Positions 35,974 to 43,960 of a stretch of DNA of 64,000 bases are shown in pieces. The stretch spans positions 27,162 to 91,161 of the forward strand of contig JAPDQB010000023.1 of assembly GCA_034506175.1 (NCBI GenBank), given 5' to 3'. Positions within the stretch are counted from its first letter, which is position 1. Every line of letters starts with the position of its first letter. The notes under the pieces were generated by a model. It made no database searches. It saw only the letters and a program-made list of their open reading frames with translations, and was not told where the DNA came from. The stretch is from a candidate division KSB1 bacterium (GTDB lineage Bacteria; Zhuqueibacterota; Zhuqueibacteria; Zhuqueibacterales; Zhuqueibacteraceae). The position numbers and the translations under genes are program-made.

Positions 35974-37353
35974 TTATTTTGAAGTAAACAAATTTCGATC
36001 GATTTTCGCCGGATCGCCGATTACCACGAACTGAAAATTGTTCATGTACTTTTGCGCCACGTGTCTCACCTGTTCAGGCGTCACTTTTTGGCGATTCTTC
36101 ACAAACTTCTCGCTGGCGCGCCAACCCAGCCCCGCCAGCTCGAAACGCGCCAGAAACGCGGCCTGCGCGGCGTTGGTTTCGTTTTCCAAATAATAGCTGG
36201 TGAGCGACAGATTGATGCGATCACGCAGACCTTCGGGATCCAACAGGCGGTTTTGCAGCCGTTTGACTTCGGCGAGCATGATTTTGATCGTCGAATCCGG
36301 CGCCACCGTGGTCACGTAGAGCTTGCCGTGGTTGGCAAACAAATCTTCCAGGCGCGCTTCCGGCGCATAGGACAAATTCCTTTTCGTCCGCACCTCTTCA
36401 AAAACGCGGTCCTGCAAAATCGCCACGGCCACGCGCATCGCATAATAATCGGCGTCACGCTGGCTCGGCGCCGAAAAATAACCGGCGATATAATTGGTCG
36501 GTAAATCTTGCGGTTCGATATGCACGCTGGCGAGCGCATGCTTGACCGTCGGCGGATACCGCGGCTGATAATTTCCCACTGGCAATCGGCCAAAGGCAGC
36601 GGCGATTTTATTTTGCAAAGCAGCCTGATTGACATTGCCGACGATGACCAGTAGCAATTTCGAGGTGATCAAATTATCCTTGAGATATTGTCGCATCTGT
36701 GCAATCGTGATTTGGCTTACGGATTCCACCGTGCCCTCCGGCGAGAGCGCGTAAGGGTGGTTTTGATAAAACCGTGCCGCGCCCAGCATTTCCAAATGCG
36801 AATCGGGATGATCATGGCGCTGGCGCAGCGCCGCCAGCAACTGCCCACGGACAAGCTCGACTTCCTGCGCCTCGAGCCGCGGATTGAGAATAACGTCAGC
36901 AAAAATATCCCACGACCGGTCGAAATACGTTTTCACGCAGCGCATACTGATCATGCTGTAATCATGCTTCACTTCGCTGCTGATCTGCGTTCCCAGACGC
37001 GCCAGCTCGGCGTTCAGCTTTTCCTTCGGATACTTGTCGGTTCCCTTCGTCGCCGCATCAAGCAGCAGCGCCTCGATGCCCGCAGTCTCCGTTGTCACAT
37101 TCAAAACCCCGCCGCGAATGTACAAGTTGGCCGCGATAATTTCATTCGCCGGATTGGTTTTCAAAATCACCTTGAGGCCGTTCACGGAAAATTCTTGCAC
37201 ATTTCCCGCCCTCGTCGTCGGCGCCAACAACAAAACCCAAGCAAGATAAACCGCAAATAATTCCCGACAATAAAAACCACTTACCGAGCCAACACCGTTG
37301 TTGCCCTTTTTTCCCCTCTCAACGTCAATGGTTTTAATATTCAAATTTTCCAT
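35974..37353 (-). CDS. M16-family peptidase-like protein lacking the zinc site
   Basis: 459 residues with a long N-terminus, a hydrophobic segment (about 31-47, ending APTTRAG) and two M16 domains. The first has the family's FSVNGLKVILKTNPAN start. Where active enzymes have HxxEH this one has AGIEALLLDA, with no His, so it is non-catalytic. Such proteins pair with an active M16 subunit; the active partner is encoded 19 bases upstream. The C-terminal domain keeps YIAGYFSAPSQRDADYYAM and TKRNLSYAPEA. Confidence 0.87.
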   Translation of the reverse strand: MENLNIKTIDVERGKKGNNGVGSVSGFYCRELFAVYLAWVLLLAPTTRAGNVQEFSVNGLKVILKTNPANEIIAANLYIRGGVLNVTTETAGIEALLLDAATKGTDKYPKEKLNAELARLGTQISSEVKHDYSMISMRCVKTYFDRSWDIFADVILNPRLEAQEVELVRGQLLAALRQRHDHPDSHLEMLGAARFYQNHPYALSPEGTVESVSQITIAQMRQYLKDNLITSKLLLVIVGNVNQAALQNKIAAAFGRLPVGNYQPRYPPTVKHALASVHIEPQDLPTNYIAGYFSAPSQRDADYYAMRVAVAILQDRVFEEVRTKRNLSYAPEARLEDLFANHGKLYVTTVAPDSTIKIMLAEVKRLQNRLLDPEGLRDRINLSLTSYYLENETNAAQAAFLARFELAGLGWRASEKFVKNRQKVTPEQVRHVAQKYMNNFQFVVIGDPAKIDRNLFTSK

Positions 37354-37372
37354 GCTGTTGATGATTTGATGT

Positions 37373-38734
37373 TCACTGCCGCCGACTTCCTTCCAAGCCC
37401 AGTTTTTTGCGATCTTCGGGTGAAACCAGCACGCCCATGACGTACGGCGCGTTTTGAATGTAACGGCGAACGTAGGCGTTGATCTCTTCGCGTGTGACGC
37501 GACGGAGATTGTCCACGTAGCTCAAATAATAATCGAGGCCGGCGACGCTCCACCAAAAGCCGACGGTGTGCGCAAAATTCGAAGGCCGTTCCTGATCGTA
37601 GGTTTCGTTGATCGCAAGCTGATGCTTGGCGTTTTCAAGCTGCTGGTCGGTGTAGTAATCGGCTTCGGTAAATTTTTCGATTTGCGCAAAAATTGCCAGC
37701 ACCGCCGCGTGATATTTTTCCGCCGAGGTTTGCGCCAAAAACGTGATCGGGCCGGTTTTATCGAGCGTGTAGTAGCTGAACCCCAGCTCGGTCAACAGCC
37801 CGCTGTCGACCAGCGACTGATGGAAGTTTGAATTGGGTTGGCGCAGAATGTAGGAAAACACATCCGCCGCATAGGTGGCTTGCGGATCTTTGCTCACGCT
37901 CGGCCCGTGCATGACGATCTCGATGGTGACGGCGTTCACCGGTTTTTCCACGATCACCAACTCGCTTTGCGTCAACGGCGGATGATCGGGCACCGGATGG
38001 TTGACAAACGGATCCTCGCCGCGCCGCCACGATCCGAAGATTTTCTTCGCCCACTTGAAAACTTTTTCATGTTGAACGTCGCCCGCCACCAGCAGCGCCG
38101 CATTGTTCGGCACGTAATAACGCTGTTGAATCGTTCTCATCTTTTCGCGGTCGGCGGTAGCGATCACCTGCCGGTCGCCGATCACATTTTTGCGGCTGTA
38201 ATATTCGTGCCACGCCTTTTTATTGACCGCCGTCAACAGATGAAAAATCGGATTCGATTCCTGGCGGTCGTATTCGCCGATCACCACCGCGGCTTCACGC
38301 GCCAATTCTTCCTCCAAAAACAGCGGCGTGCGAATGGCGTCGCTCATAAACTCCAGCCCGTCCCGAACCTTGTCTTTGGGGAGGGTGAAATAATAATTGA
38401 CGACTTCTTCCCGCGTTTGGGCGTTCCAGGCGATGCCCAATTCGCCAGTGCGCGACAGAAAGCTCTCTTGATCCGGGTAACGCGCGTTCGCCTTGAAAAA
38501 CATGTGTTCGTACAAATGCGACAGCCCGTCGTACTCCGGCGGCTCGGTAAACGCGCCGTTGCGTACGGCGATTTCGATGGTCGCCAGCGGCACGATCGAG
38601 TTTTCAATGGCGATCACCTCCAGGCCGTTCTCCAATTTCGTGTGAAAAATGTTGTATTTTTGCGCAAAAGCCCCTGTGGCAAAACCCCAGCAAAACAAGG
38701 CGATCAATATCCGGCGTGGGTGTTGTTTCATCAT
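37373..38734 (-). CDS. M16-family zinc peptidase (active subunit)
   Basis: 453 residues. A signal peptide (LIALFCWGFATGAFAQ) is followed by the first M16 domain with the zinc motif HLYEH (73-77) in GLSHLYEHMFFKA and the third ligand Glu in AAVVIGEYDRQ. The second domain ends GVLVSPEDRKKLGLE. It probably acts in the periplasm on peptides, as a heterodimer with the non-catalytic M16 protein encoded next. The start MMKQHPRR (38734) is chosen because it gives a clean signal peptide. Confidence 0.9.
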   Translation of the reverse strand: MMKQHPRRILIALFCWGFATGAFAQKYNIFHTKLENGLEVIAIENSIVPLATIEIAVRNGAFTEPPEYDGLSHLYEHMFFKANARYPDQESFLSRTGELGIAWNAQTREEVVNYYFTLPKDKVRDGLEFMSDAIRTPLFLEEELAREAAVVIGEYDRQESNPIFHLLTAVNKKAWHEYYSRKNVIGDRQVIATADREKMRTIQQRYYVPNNAALLVAGDVQHEKVFKWAKKIFGSWRRGEDPFVNHPVPDHPPLTQSELVIVEKPVNAVTIEIVMHGPSVSKDPQATYAADVFSYILRQPNSNFHQSLVDSGLLTELGFSYYTLDKTGPITFLAQTSAEKYHAAVLAIFAQIEKFTEADYYTDQQLENAKHQLAINETYDQERPSNFAHTVGFWWSVAGLDYYLSYVDNLRRVTREEINAYVRRYIQNAPYVMGVLVSPEDRKKLGLEGSRRQ

Positions 38735-39170
38735 TTCATCCGTGCAAAATTTAAGGAAGAGGCAAGCTGTCAGCGGTTGCCCCTGAACAAGGGCATTGTT
38801 ATATTGAAGCCGATCCAAAACTTGGTGGCGATTCCTTAGTTCTAATTTAATGTTCACTCCACGCGTGACCTGAATGACGCTTTTTACGATTAGCAGCAGA
38901 TGTGAGACAAAAGATTATAAGCAAAATTTATTAGTTTTGCAACCAATTCTTCCCAATTCTCCCCAAACGAATTTCACCAATCTCATTTCGTCGCTTTCGA
39001 TTTGGCCCTGCCGCGCGTGGCTTTGGGGGAGGACTTTTCTTGCAAAGGGGCTATGTATTTCTTATATTACGATAATTTTATTTTAAAACGGGAACTCCGA
39101 CGCAAGTGAGTGACAGCGCGTTGGAGGGTTTTTTAACGCAATTATTTCGACAAGGAGGCTCGAGGCACAA
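38735..39170. other. Intergenic region upstream of the arginine genes
   Basis: No gene is supported. It contains the promoter at 39040-39068 and a leader of about 95 bases before the fusion gene. An ArgR-type box was looked for but not recognised with confidence. Confidence 0.5.
39040..39068 (+). promoter_or_regulatory. Promoter of the arginine gene cluster
   Basis: TTGCAA (39040-39045), a 17-base spacer and TATATT (39063-39068), with the fusion gene starting at 39171. The leader includes a strong AAGGAGG ribosome site at 39152-39158. Confidence 0.7.
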
Positions 39171-40958
39171 ATGAACGACGAGTCCCAAGAAACCAGCGAC
39201 TCATTTATTCTGGAGATCGCTTCGGAAGCGCATGTCAAGTATGCCGAGCAAATCAGCAAGATGCTGGAAGAAAGCGCGAAGGCGCGCGGCATCGGTATCG
39301 CGAAGCGGCCGCCGGAATACATCAGGCAAAAAATGCGCGAAGGCAAGGCGATTATCGCATTTCATCGAAGCGGCCGGCTGGCGGGTTATAGTTACATTGA
39401 AACCTGGACGCATGGCAAGTATGTCGCCAACTCCGGCTTGATCGTCGATCCGGAGTTTCGCAATTCCGGCCTCGGGAAAAGAATCAAGCACGCCATCTTC
39501 GAGCTCTCCCGCAAAAAATATCCCAACGCCAAAATTTTTTCCATCACCACCAGCCACGCGGTGATGAAAATGAACACCGAGCTGGGTTTCAAGCCGGCGC
39601 CGTTTTCGGAGCTGACCACTGACAAAGAGTTTTGGGATGGCTGCCAATCCTGCCGTAACTACGACATTCTCACGCGCAACAACCGCAAGCATTGTCTCTG
39701 TACCGGCCTGCTCTTCGATCCCAACGACGTGCGCACCGTCGCCATCAAAAAGCGGGAGAATCGCCTCGTCGTGCTCGCTTTCAGCGGCGGCCTTGATACC
39801 TCGTATTGCGCAAAATATTTATCCGCCGAACTTGACCTCGACGTGCATTCGGTGGTGGTCAACACCGGCGGCTTTAATGCCGATGATCTCGCTGAAATCG
39901 AAAATCGCGCCCGGCGATTGGGCGTCAAAAAACACGTGGTTTTGGACGAAACGGAAAATTATTATCAAAAGTGCATCAAGTATCTCATCTTCGGCAACGT
40001 GCTCAAGAACAACACCTATCCGCTGTCGGCGAGCGCCGAGCGGGTTTTTCAAGCCACGGCCCTGGCGCAATACGCGCGTGCCGTCAAAGCCGGCAGCATC
40101 GCCCACGGCAGCACCGGCTTGGACAACGATCAGGTTCGCTTCGACATCGCCTTCAACATTCTCATTCCCGAAGCGACGATTCTGGCGCCGATTCGCGACC
40201 ATCATGTTTCGCGCAACGCTGAAATCGAATATCTGAAAAAACATCACATCGAATTTGACTGGGCGAAGGCGCAGTATTCGATGAACAAGGGTTTGTGGGG
40301 CTCGTCGATCGGCGGGCCGGAAACTTTTACTTCATCCGAGTGTCTGCCGGAAGAGGCTTATCCGACGCGCTTCAGCAATTCGGCGCCGCAAACCCTCGAG
40401 CTGCATTTCAAGCGCGGCGAGCTGGTTGGCATCAATGATGTTTTTTTTGATGATCCAGTTCAAGCGATTCAAGCTTTGGAAAAAATCGCCGGGCCGTATG
40501 CCATCGGCCGCGACATTCACGTCGATGACACCGCGTTCGGCATCAAGAACCGCATCGGCTTCGAGGCCGCCGCGCCGCTGGTCATCATCAAGGCGCATCA
40601 CGCGCTCGAAAAACACGTCTTGACCAAGTGGCAGCTTTATTGGAAGGAGCAACTGGCGGAGTGGTACGGCACGATGCTGCACGAGGGCCAGTATCTCGAT
40701 CCGGTCATGCGCAACATCGAAAGCTTTTTGGAAGCCTCGCAAAAAACCGTGACCGGCGTGGTTTCGGTTTATCTCGCGCCGTATCGGTTTCAGATTCTCG
40801 GCATCACCTCACCGCATGATTTGATGTCCCCGGAGTTTTCCGTTTATAACGAGGCGTATCACGCCTGGACCGGCGAAGACGCCCGCGGCTTTTCCAAGAT
40901 GCTGGCGAATCAATCCATGATTTATTACAAGGTGAACCGCAACGATGAACAAAGTTAG
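39171..40958 (+). CDS. argG: GNAT N-acetyltransferase fused to argininosuccinate synthase
   Basis: 595 residues in two parts. Residues 1-185 form a GNAT domain: GLIVDPEFRNSGLGKRIKHA (about 89-108) binds acetyl-CoA, and MNTELGF follows. A Cys-rich end (C158, C161, C175, C177 in GCQSCRN and HCLCTG) may bind a metal. From 198 on is full-length ArgG: LAFSGGLDTS (202-211), NTGGF, AHGSTGLDNDQ and WGSSIGGPE. The GNAT part probably replaces ArgA, N-acetylglutamate synthase, so the protein would catalyse the first and a late step of arginine synthesis. The frame is continuous and argC overlaps its end by 14 bases. Confidence 0.9.
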   Translation: MNDESQETSDSFILEIASEAHVKYAEQISKMLEESAKARGIGIAKRPPEYIRQKMREGKAIIAFHRSGRLAGYSYIETWTHGKYVANSGLIVDPEFRNSGLGKRIKHAIFELSRKKYPNAKIFSITTSHAVMKMNTELGFKPAPFSELTTDKEFWDGCQSCRNYDILTRNNRKHCLCTGLLFDPNDVRTVAIKKRENRLVVLAFSGGLDTSYCAKYLSAELDLDVHSVVVNTGGFNADDLAEIENRARRLGVKKHVVLDETENYYQKCIKYLIFGNVLKNNTYPLSASAERVFQATALAQYARAVKAGSIAHGSTGLDNDQVRFDIAFNILIPEATILAPIRDHHVSRNAEIEYLKKHHIEFDWAKAQYSMNKGLWGSSIGGPETFTSSECLPEEAYPTRFSNSAPQTLELHFKRGELVGINDVFFDDPVQAIQALEKIAGPYAIGRDIHVDDTAFGIKNRIGFEAAAPLVIIKAHHALEKHVLTKWQLYWKEQLAEWYGTMLHEGQYLDPVMRNIESFLEASQKTVTGVVSVYLAPYRFQILGITSPHDLMSPEFSVYNEAYHAWTGEDARGFSKMLANQSMIYYKVNRNDEQS

Positions 40959-41907
40959 AATCGGCATCGCCGGCGCCAGCGGTTACACCGGCGGCGAGCT
41001 GATACGCATTTTGCTGCAACATCCGCTGGCCGAAATTCGCGCCGCGACCAGCCGCCGTAACGCCGGCAAGCCGGTTGCCGAAATTCACGCCGATTTGCTC
41101 GGCGAAACCGATCTCAAATTCAGCCACGAGCTCGAAGAAGAGATCGACGCCCTGTTTCTTTGTTGGGCTCATGGCGAAGCGGAAAAATATTTGCGCGAGC
41201 ATCCCCTCGGCGAGCAAATCAAGATCATTGATTTGAGCCAGGATCATCGGCTGTCACCCGGCTTTGTTTATGGCTTGCCGGAGCTGCATCGAGAGGCCAT
41301 CGCCGCCGCGAAACGCGTCGCCAATCCCGGCTGTTTTGCCACCTGCATTCAGCTCGCGCTTTTGCCGCTGGCGCAGCGCCGGCTTCTTCGCGGCGAGATT
41401 CACGTGAGCGCCATCACCGGTTCGACCGGCGCCGGGCAAGCGCTTTCAGAAACGACGCATTTCAGTTGGCGCAACAACAACATTTCGGTTTACAAGGCAT
41501 TCGAGCATCAACATCTCCCGGAAATTTGCCAGAGCTTGAATTATTTGCAGCCGCAGTTGGAAGCGCAGATCAACTTCATTCCCTTTCGCGGCGGCTTTAC
41601 GCGCGGCATTCTCAGCGCGGTTTATCTGGACACGGCTTTGCCGCTGGAAGAAGCTTATCAAACCTACACCGCTTATTATGCGCCGCATCCGTTCGTGCAT
41701 CTCAGCCGGAAAAATCCCGACGTCAAGCAGGCGGTCAATACCAATAACTGCATCATTTATCTCGAACGCCACCAGGAGAAGCTTTTTATCATCAGCGTCA
41801 TCGATAATCTCATTAAAGGCGCCTCGGGCCAGGCGGTGCAGAATATGAATCTGATGTTCGGTTTGGAAGAGACGTTGGGATTGAAATTGAAGGCCATCGC
41901 TTATTAG
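40945..41907 (+). CDS. argC: N-acetyl-gamma-glutamyl-phosphate reductase
   Basis: 320 residues. GIAGASGYTGGELIR (about 7-21) is the NADP-binding loop, the catalytic Cys lies in RVANPGCFATC (about 127-137), and the substrate-site His in SVYKAFEHQHLPEI and RGGFTRGI follow. It reduces N-acetylglutamyl phosphate to the semialdehyde. Its start overlaps the argG fusion gene by 14 bases, showing tight coupling. It is followed by a repeat A copy before argD. Confidence 0.94.
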   Translation: MNKVRIGIAGASGYTGGELIRILLQHPLAEIRAATSRRNAGKPVAEIHADLLGETDLKFSHELEEEIDALFLCWAHGEAEKYLREHPLGEQIKIIDLSQDHRLSPGFVYGLPELHREAIAAAKRVANPGCFATCIQLALLPLAQRRLLRGEIHVSAITGSTGAGQALSETTHFSWRNNNISVYKAFEHQHLPEICQSLNYLQPQLEAQINFIPFRGGFTRGILSAVYLDTALPLEEAYQTYTAYYAPHPFVHLSRKNPDVKQAVNTNNCIIYLERHQEKLFIISVIDNLIKGASGQAVQNMNLMFGLEETLGLKLKAIAY

Positions 41908-41912
41908 ATGTA

Positions 41913-41978
41913 CGTAGTGGCGCCTTCAGGCGTTCAGCTTTTGTCGGAAGCCCGACGCCTGAAGATGAAACGACGAAC
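41913..41978 (+). repeat. Dispersed repeat family A, copy 3
   Basis: Sits exactly between argC and argD. It reads GTAGTGGCGCCTTCAGGCG ... GCCCGACGCCTGAAG ... ACGACGAAC and matches copy 2 at most positions in reverse orientation. It leaves both flanking genes intact. Confidence 0.78.
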
Positions 41979-41994
41979 CTATAAAGGTCAACTC

Positions 41995-43131
41995 ATGCAA
42001 CTTTTCGATGTTTATCCGCTTTATGATGTTGAGCCGGTGAAGGCGCGGGATGTTTTGATCTGGGATAAAGCCGGCCATCAATATCTCGACTTCTACGGCG
42101 GGCACGCGGTCATTTCGATTGGCCACAGTCACCCGCATTATACAAAAAAAATTGCGGAACAATTGCAGCGCCTCGGGTTTTATTCCAACTCGGTAAAAAT
42201 CCCATTGCAGCAAGAACTGGCCAACAAGCTGGGCGAGTTGTCGGGATATCATGCGTATCATCTTTTCCTCTGCAACTCCGGTGCGGAGGCCAATGAAAAT
42301 GCCTTGAAACTGGCTTCTTTTCATAACAAACGCAAACGGGTGGCGGCGTTTCAGGGATCGTTTCACGGCCGGACCTCGGCGGCGGTGGCGGCAACCGACA
42401 ATCCGAAAATCCGCGCGCCGCTCAATGAAAATCATGAGGTGGTCTTTCTACCCCTGAATGAGGAGGAAGCGCTGCAACGAGCTTTTCAACAAAATGATTT
42501 TTGCGCGGTAATTATCGAAGGCATTCAGGGCGTCGCCGGCATTCAGCTTCCGTCGCCGCAATTTTTGCGGCGGCTTCAAATGCTGTGTCAACAAACGGGG
42601 ACGGTGTTGATTCTCGACGAAGTTCAATCCGGATGCGGCCGCAGCGGGAAATTTTTTGCGCATCAATTTGCCGGCATTCGGCCCGATCTCATCACCATCG
42701 CGAAAGGCATGGGCAACGGCTTTCCGGTCGCCGGCGTGTTGATTCATCCCCAATTCAAGGCTTCGCATGGTTTGCTCGGAACGACGTTCGGTGGAAATCA
42801 TCTCGCCTGCGCCGCCGCCATCGCCGTGCTGGAGATTATTGCGCAGGAAAAGCTGATTGACAATAGCGCTCAAATCGGCGGTTATTTGTTGGAAGAATTG
42901 CGCCAAATGTCTGCGGGAATCAAAGAAGTCCGCGGCCGCGGCTTGATGATCGGCATCGAGCTTGAATTCAAAAGCGAGGCGATTCGAACAAGAATGCTGT
43001 TCGAGCATAGAATTTTCACTGGCTCTTCGCACGATCCCAACACGATTCGTTTGCTGCCGCCGTTGACGCTGACGAAGGAACACGCGGATCGGTTTCTCGA
43101 AAGCTTTGCGGTGGTGATGAAAAATTCGTGA
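41995..43131 (+). CDS. argD: Acetylornithine aminotransferase (class III, PLP)
   Basis: 378 residues. It begins MQLFDVYPLYDVEPVKARDV, with YLDFYGGHAVISIGHSHP (about 32-49), the PLP-phosphate site CNSGAEANENALKLA, ILDEVQSGCGRSGKFF and the Schiff-base Lys in TIAKGMGNGFP. It converts N-acetylglutamate semialdehyde to N-acetylornithine. The ATG at 41995 (AAAGG upstream) is chosen because an earlier in-frame ATG at 41908 would translate the repeat element. Gene order argC-argD-argB supports the arginine role. Confidence 0.92.
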   Translation: MQLFDVYPLYDVEPVKARDVLIWDKAGHQYLDFYGGHAVISIGHSHPHYTKKIAEQLQRLGFYSNSVKIPLQQELANKLGELSGYHAYHLFLCNSGAEANENALKLASFHNKRKRVAAFQGSFHGRTSAAVAATDNPKIRAPLNENHEVVFLPLNEEEALQRAFQQNDFCAVIIEGIQGVAGIQLPSPQFLRRLQMLCQQTGTVLILDEVQSGCGRSGKFFAHQFAGIRPDLITIAKGMGNGFPVAGVLIHPQFKASHGLLGTTFGGNHLACAAAIAVLEIIAQEKLIDNSAQIGGYLLEELRQMSAGIKEVRGRGLMIGIELEFKSEAIRTRMLFEHRIFTGSSHDPNTIRLLPPLTLTKEHADRFLESFAVVMKNS

Positions 43132-43168
43132 TTGGTCAGGGGGTAATACAAAAAGCAAAAAAACTCTC

Positions 43169-43954
43169 ATGGAACATCTTCTCATCATCAAAATCGGCGG
43201 CCACGTCATCGATCAGCCCGAGGCGCTGGCGGCATTTCTGGATGATTACGCCGGCCTGGCGGGCAAAAAAATTTTGATTCACGGCGGCGGCAAGATTGCG
43301 ACTGACATTTCCCGCGCGCTCCGCATGGAAGCCAGGATGGTCGATGGGCGGCGTCTGACTGATAAAGAAACATTGAAAGTCGTGACGATGGTTTACGGCG
43401 GGTTGATCAACAAGATGATCGTGAGCGGCTTGCAGGCGCGCGGCGTCAATGCCATCGGCTTGACGGGCGCCGATGCGGATGTGATTGTGGCGAAAAAACG
43501 GCAGGATAAACAAATCGACTACGGTTATGTTGGCGACGTTGAACGCGTGAACGATGCAGCAATCGTTCAATTTCTCGGCGCCGGCCTCTCACCGGTTTTC
43601 GCGCCGTTGACGCATGATCGCCGGGGCAGCATGCTCAACACCAATGCCGACACCATTGCGGCGGCGCTGGCGAGTTCTTTGTGCCGACATTATCCAACAC
43701 GCTTGATTTATTGTTTTGAGAAAAAAGGCGTGCTCGCCTCGGCGGATGAAAACGCCGTCATACCGCGCTTGACATTCGAGCGCTATCAGAATTTGAAAAC
43801 CGAGGGCGTCATCTCCAAAGGCATGCTGCCGAAACTCGAACAGGCATTCGCGGCGCTGCAAGCCGGGGTTGCCGCTGTGATCTTGTGTCACGCCGCGCAA
43901 CTGTCTCTCGCAGCGCAGGGTGAGGCACCGGTTGGAACTTCTTTGGTTTTCTAA
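43169..43954 (+). CDS. argB: Acetylglutamate kinase
   Basis: 261 residues of the short ArgB form. LLIIKIGGHVID (4-15) and KILIHGGGKIATDIS (35-49) are the phosphate-binding Gly loops, followed by VDGRRLTDKETL and LTGADADVI; NADTIAAALAS is conserved near residue 159. It phosphorylates N-acetylglutamate. It lies 37 bases after argD, the last visible arginine gene. The short form lacks the N-terminal helix used for arginine feedback, so it may be arginine-insensitive (family knowledge). Confidence 0.93.
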   Translation: MEHLLIIKIGGHVIDQPEALAAFLDDYAGLAGKKILIHGGGKIATDISRALRMEARMVDGRRLTDKETLKVVTMVYGGLINKMIVSGLQARGVNAIGLTGADADVIVAKKRQDKQIDYGYVGDVERVNDAAIVQFLGAGLSPVFAPLTHDRRGSMLNTNADTIAAALASSLCRHYPTRLIYCFEKKGVLASADENAVIPRLTFERYQNLKTEGVISKGMLPKLEQAFAALQAGVAAVILCHAAQLSLAAQGEAPVGTSLVF

Positions 43955-43960
43955 ACCTTT

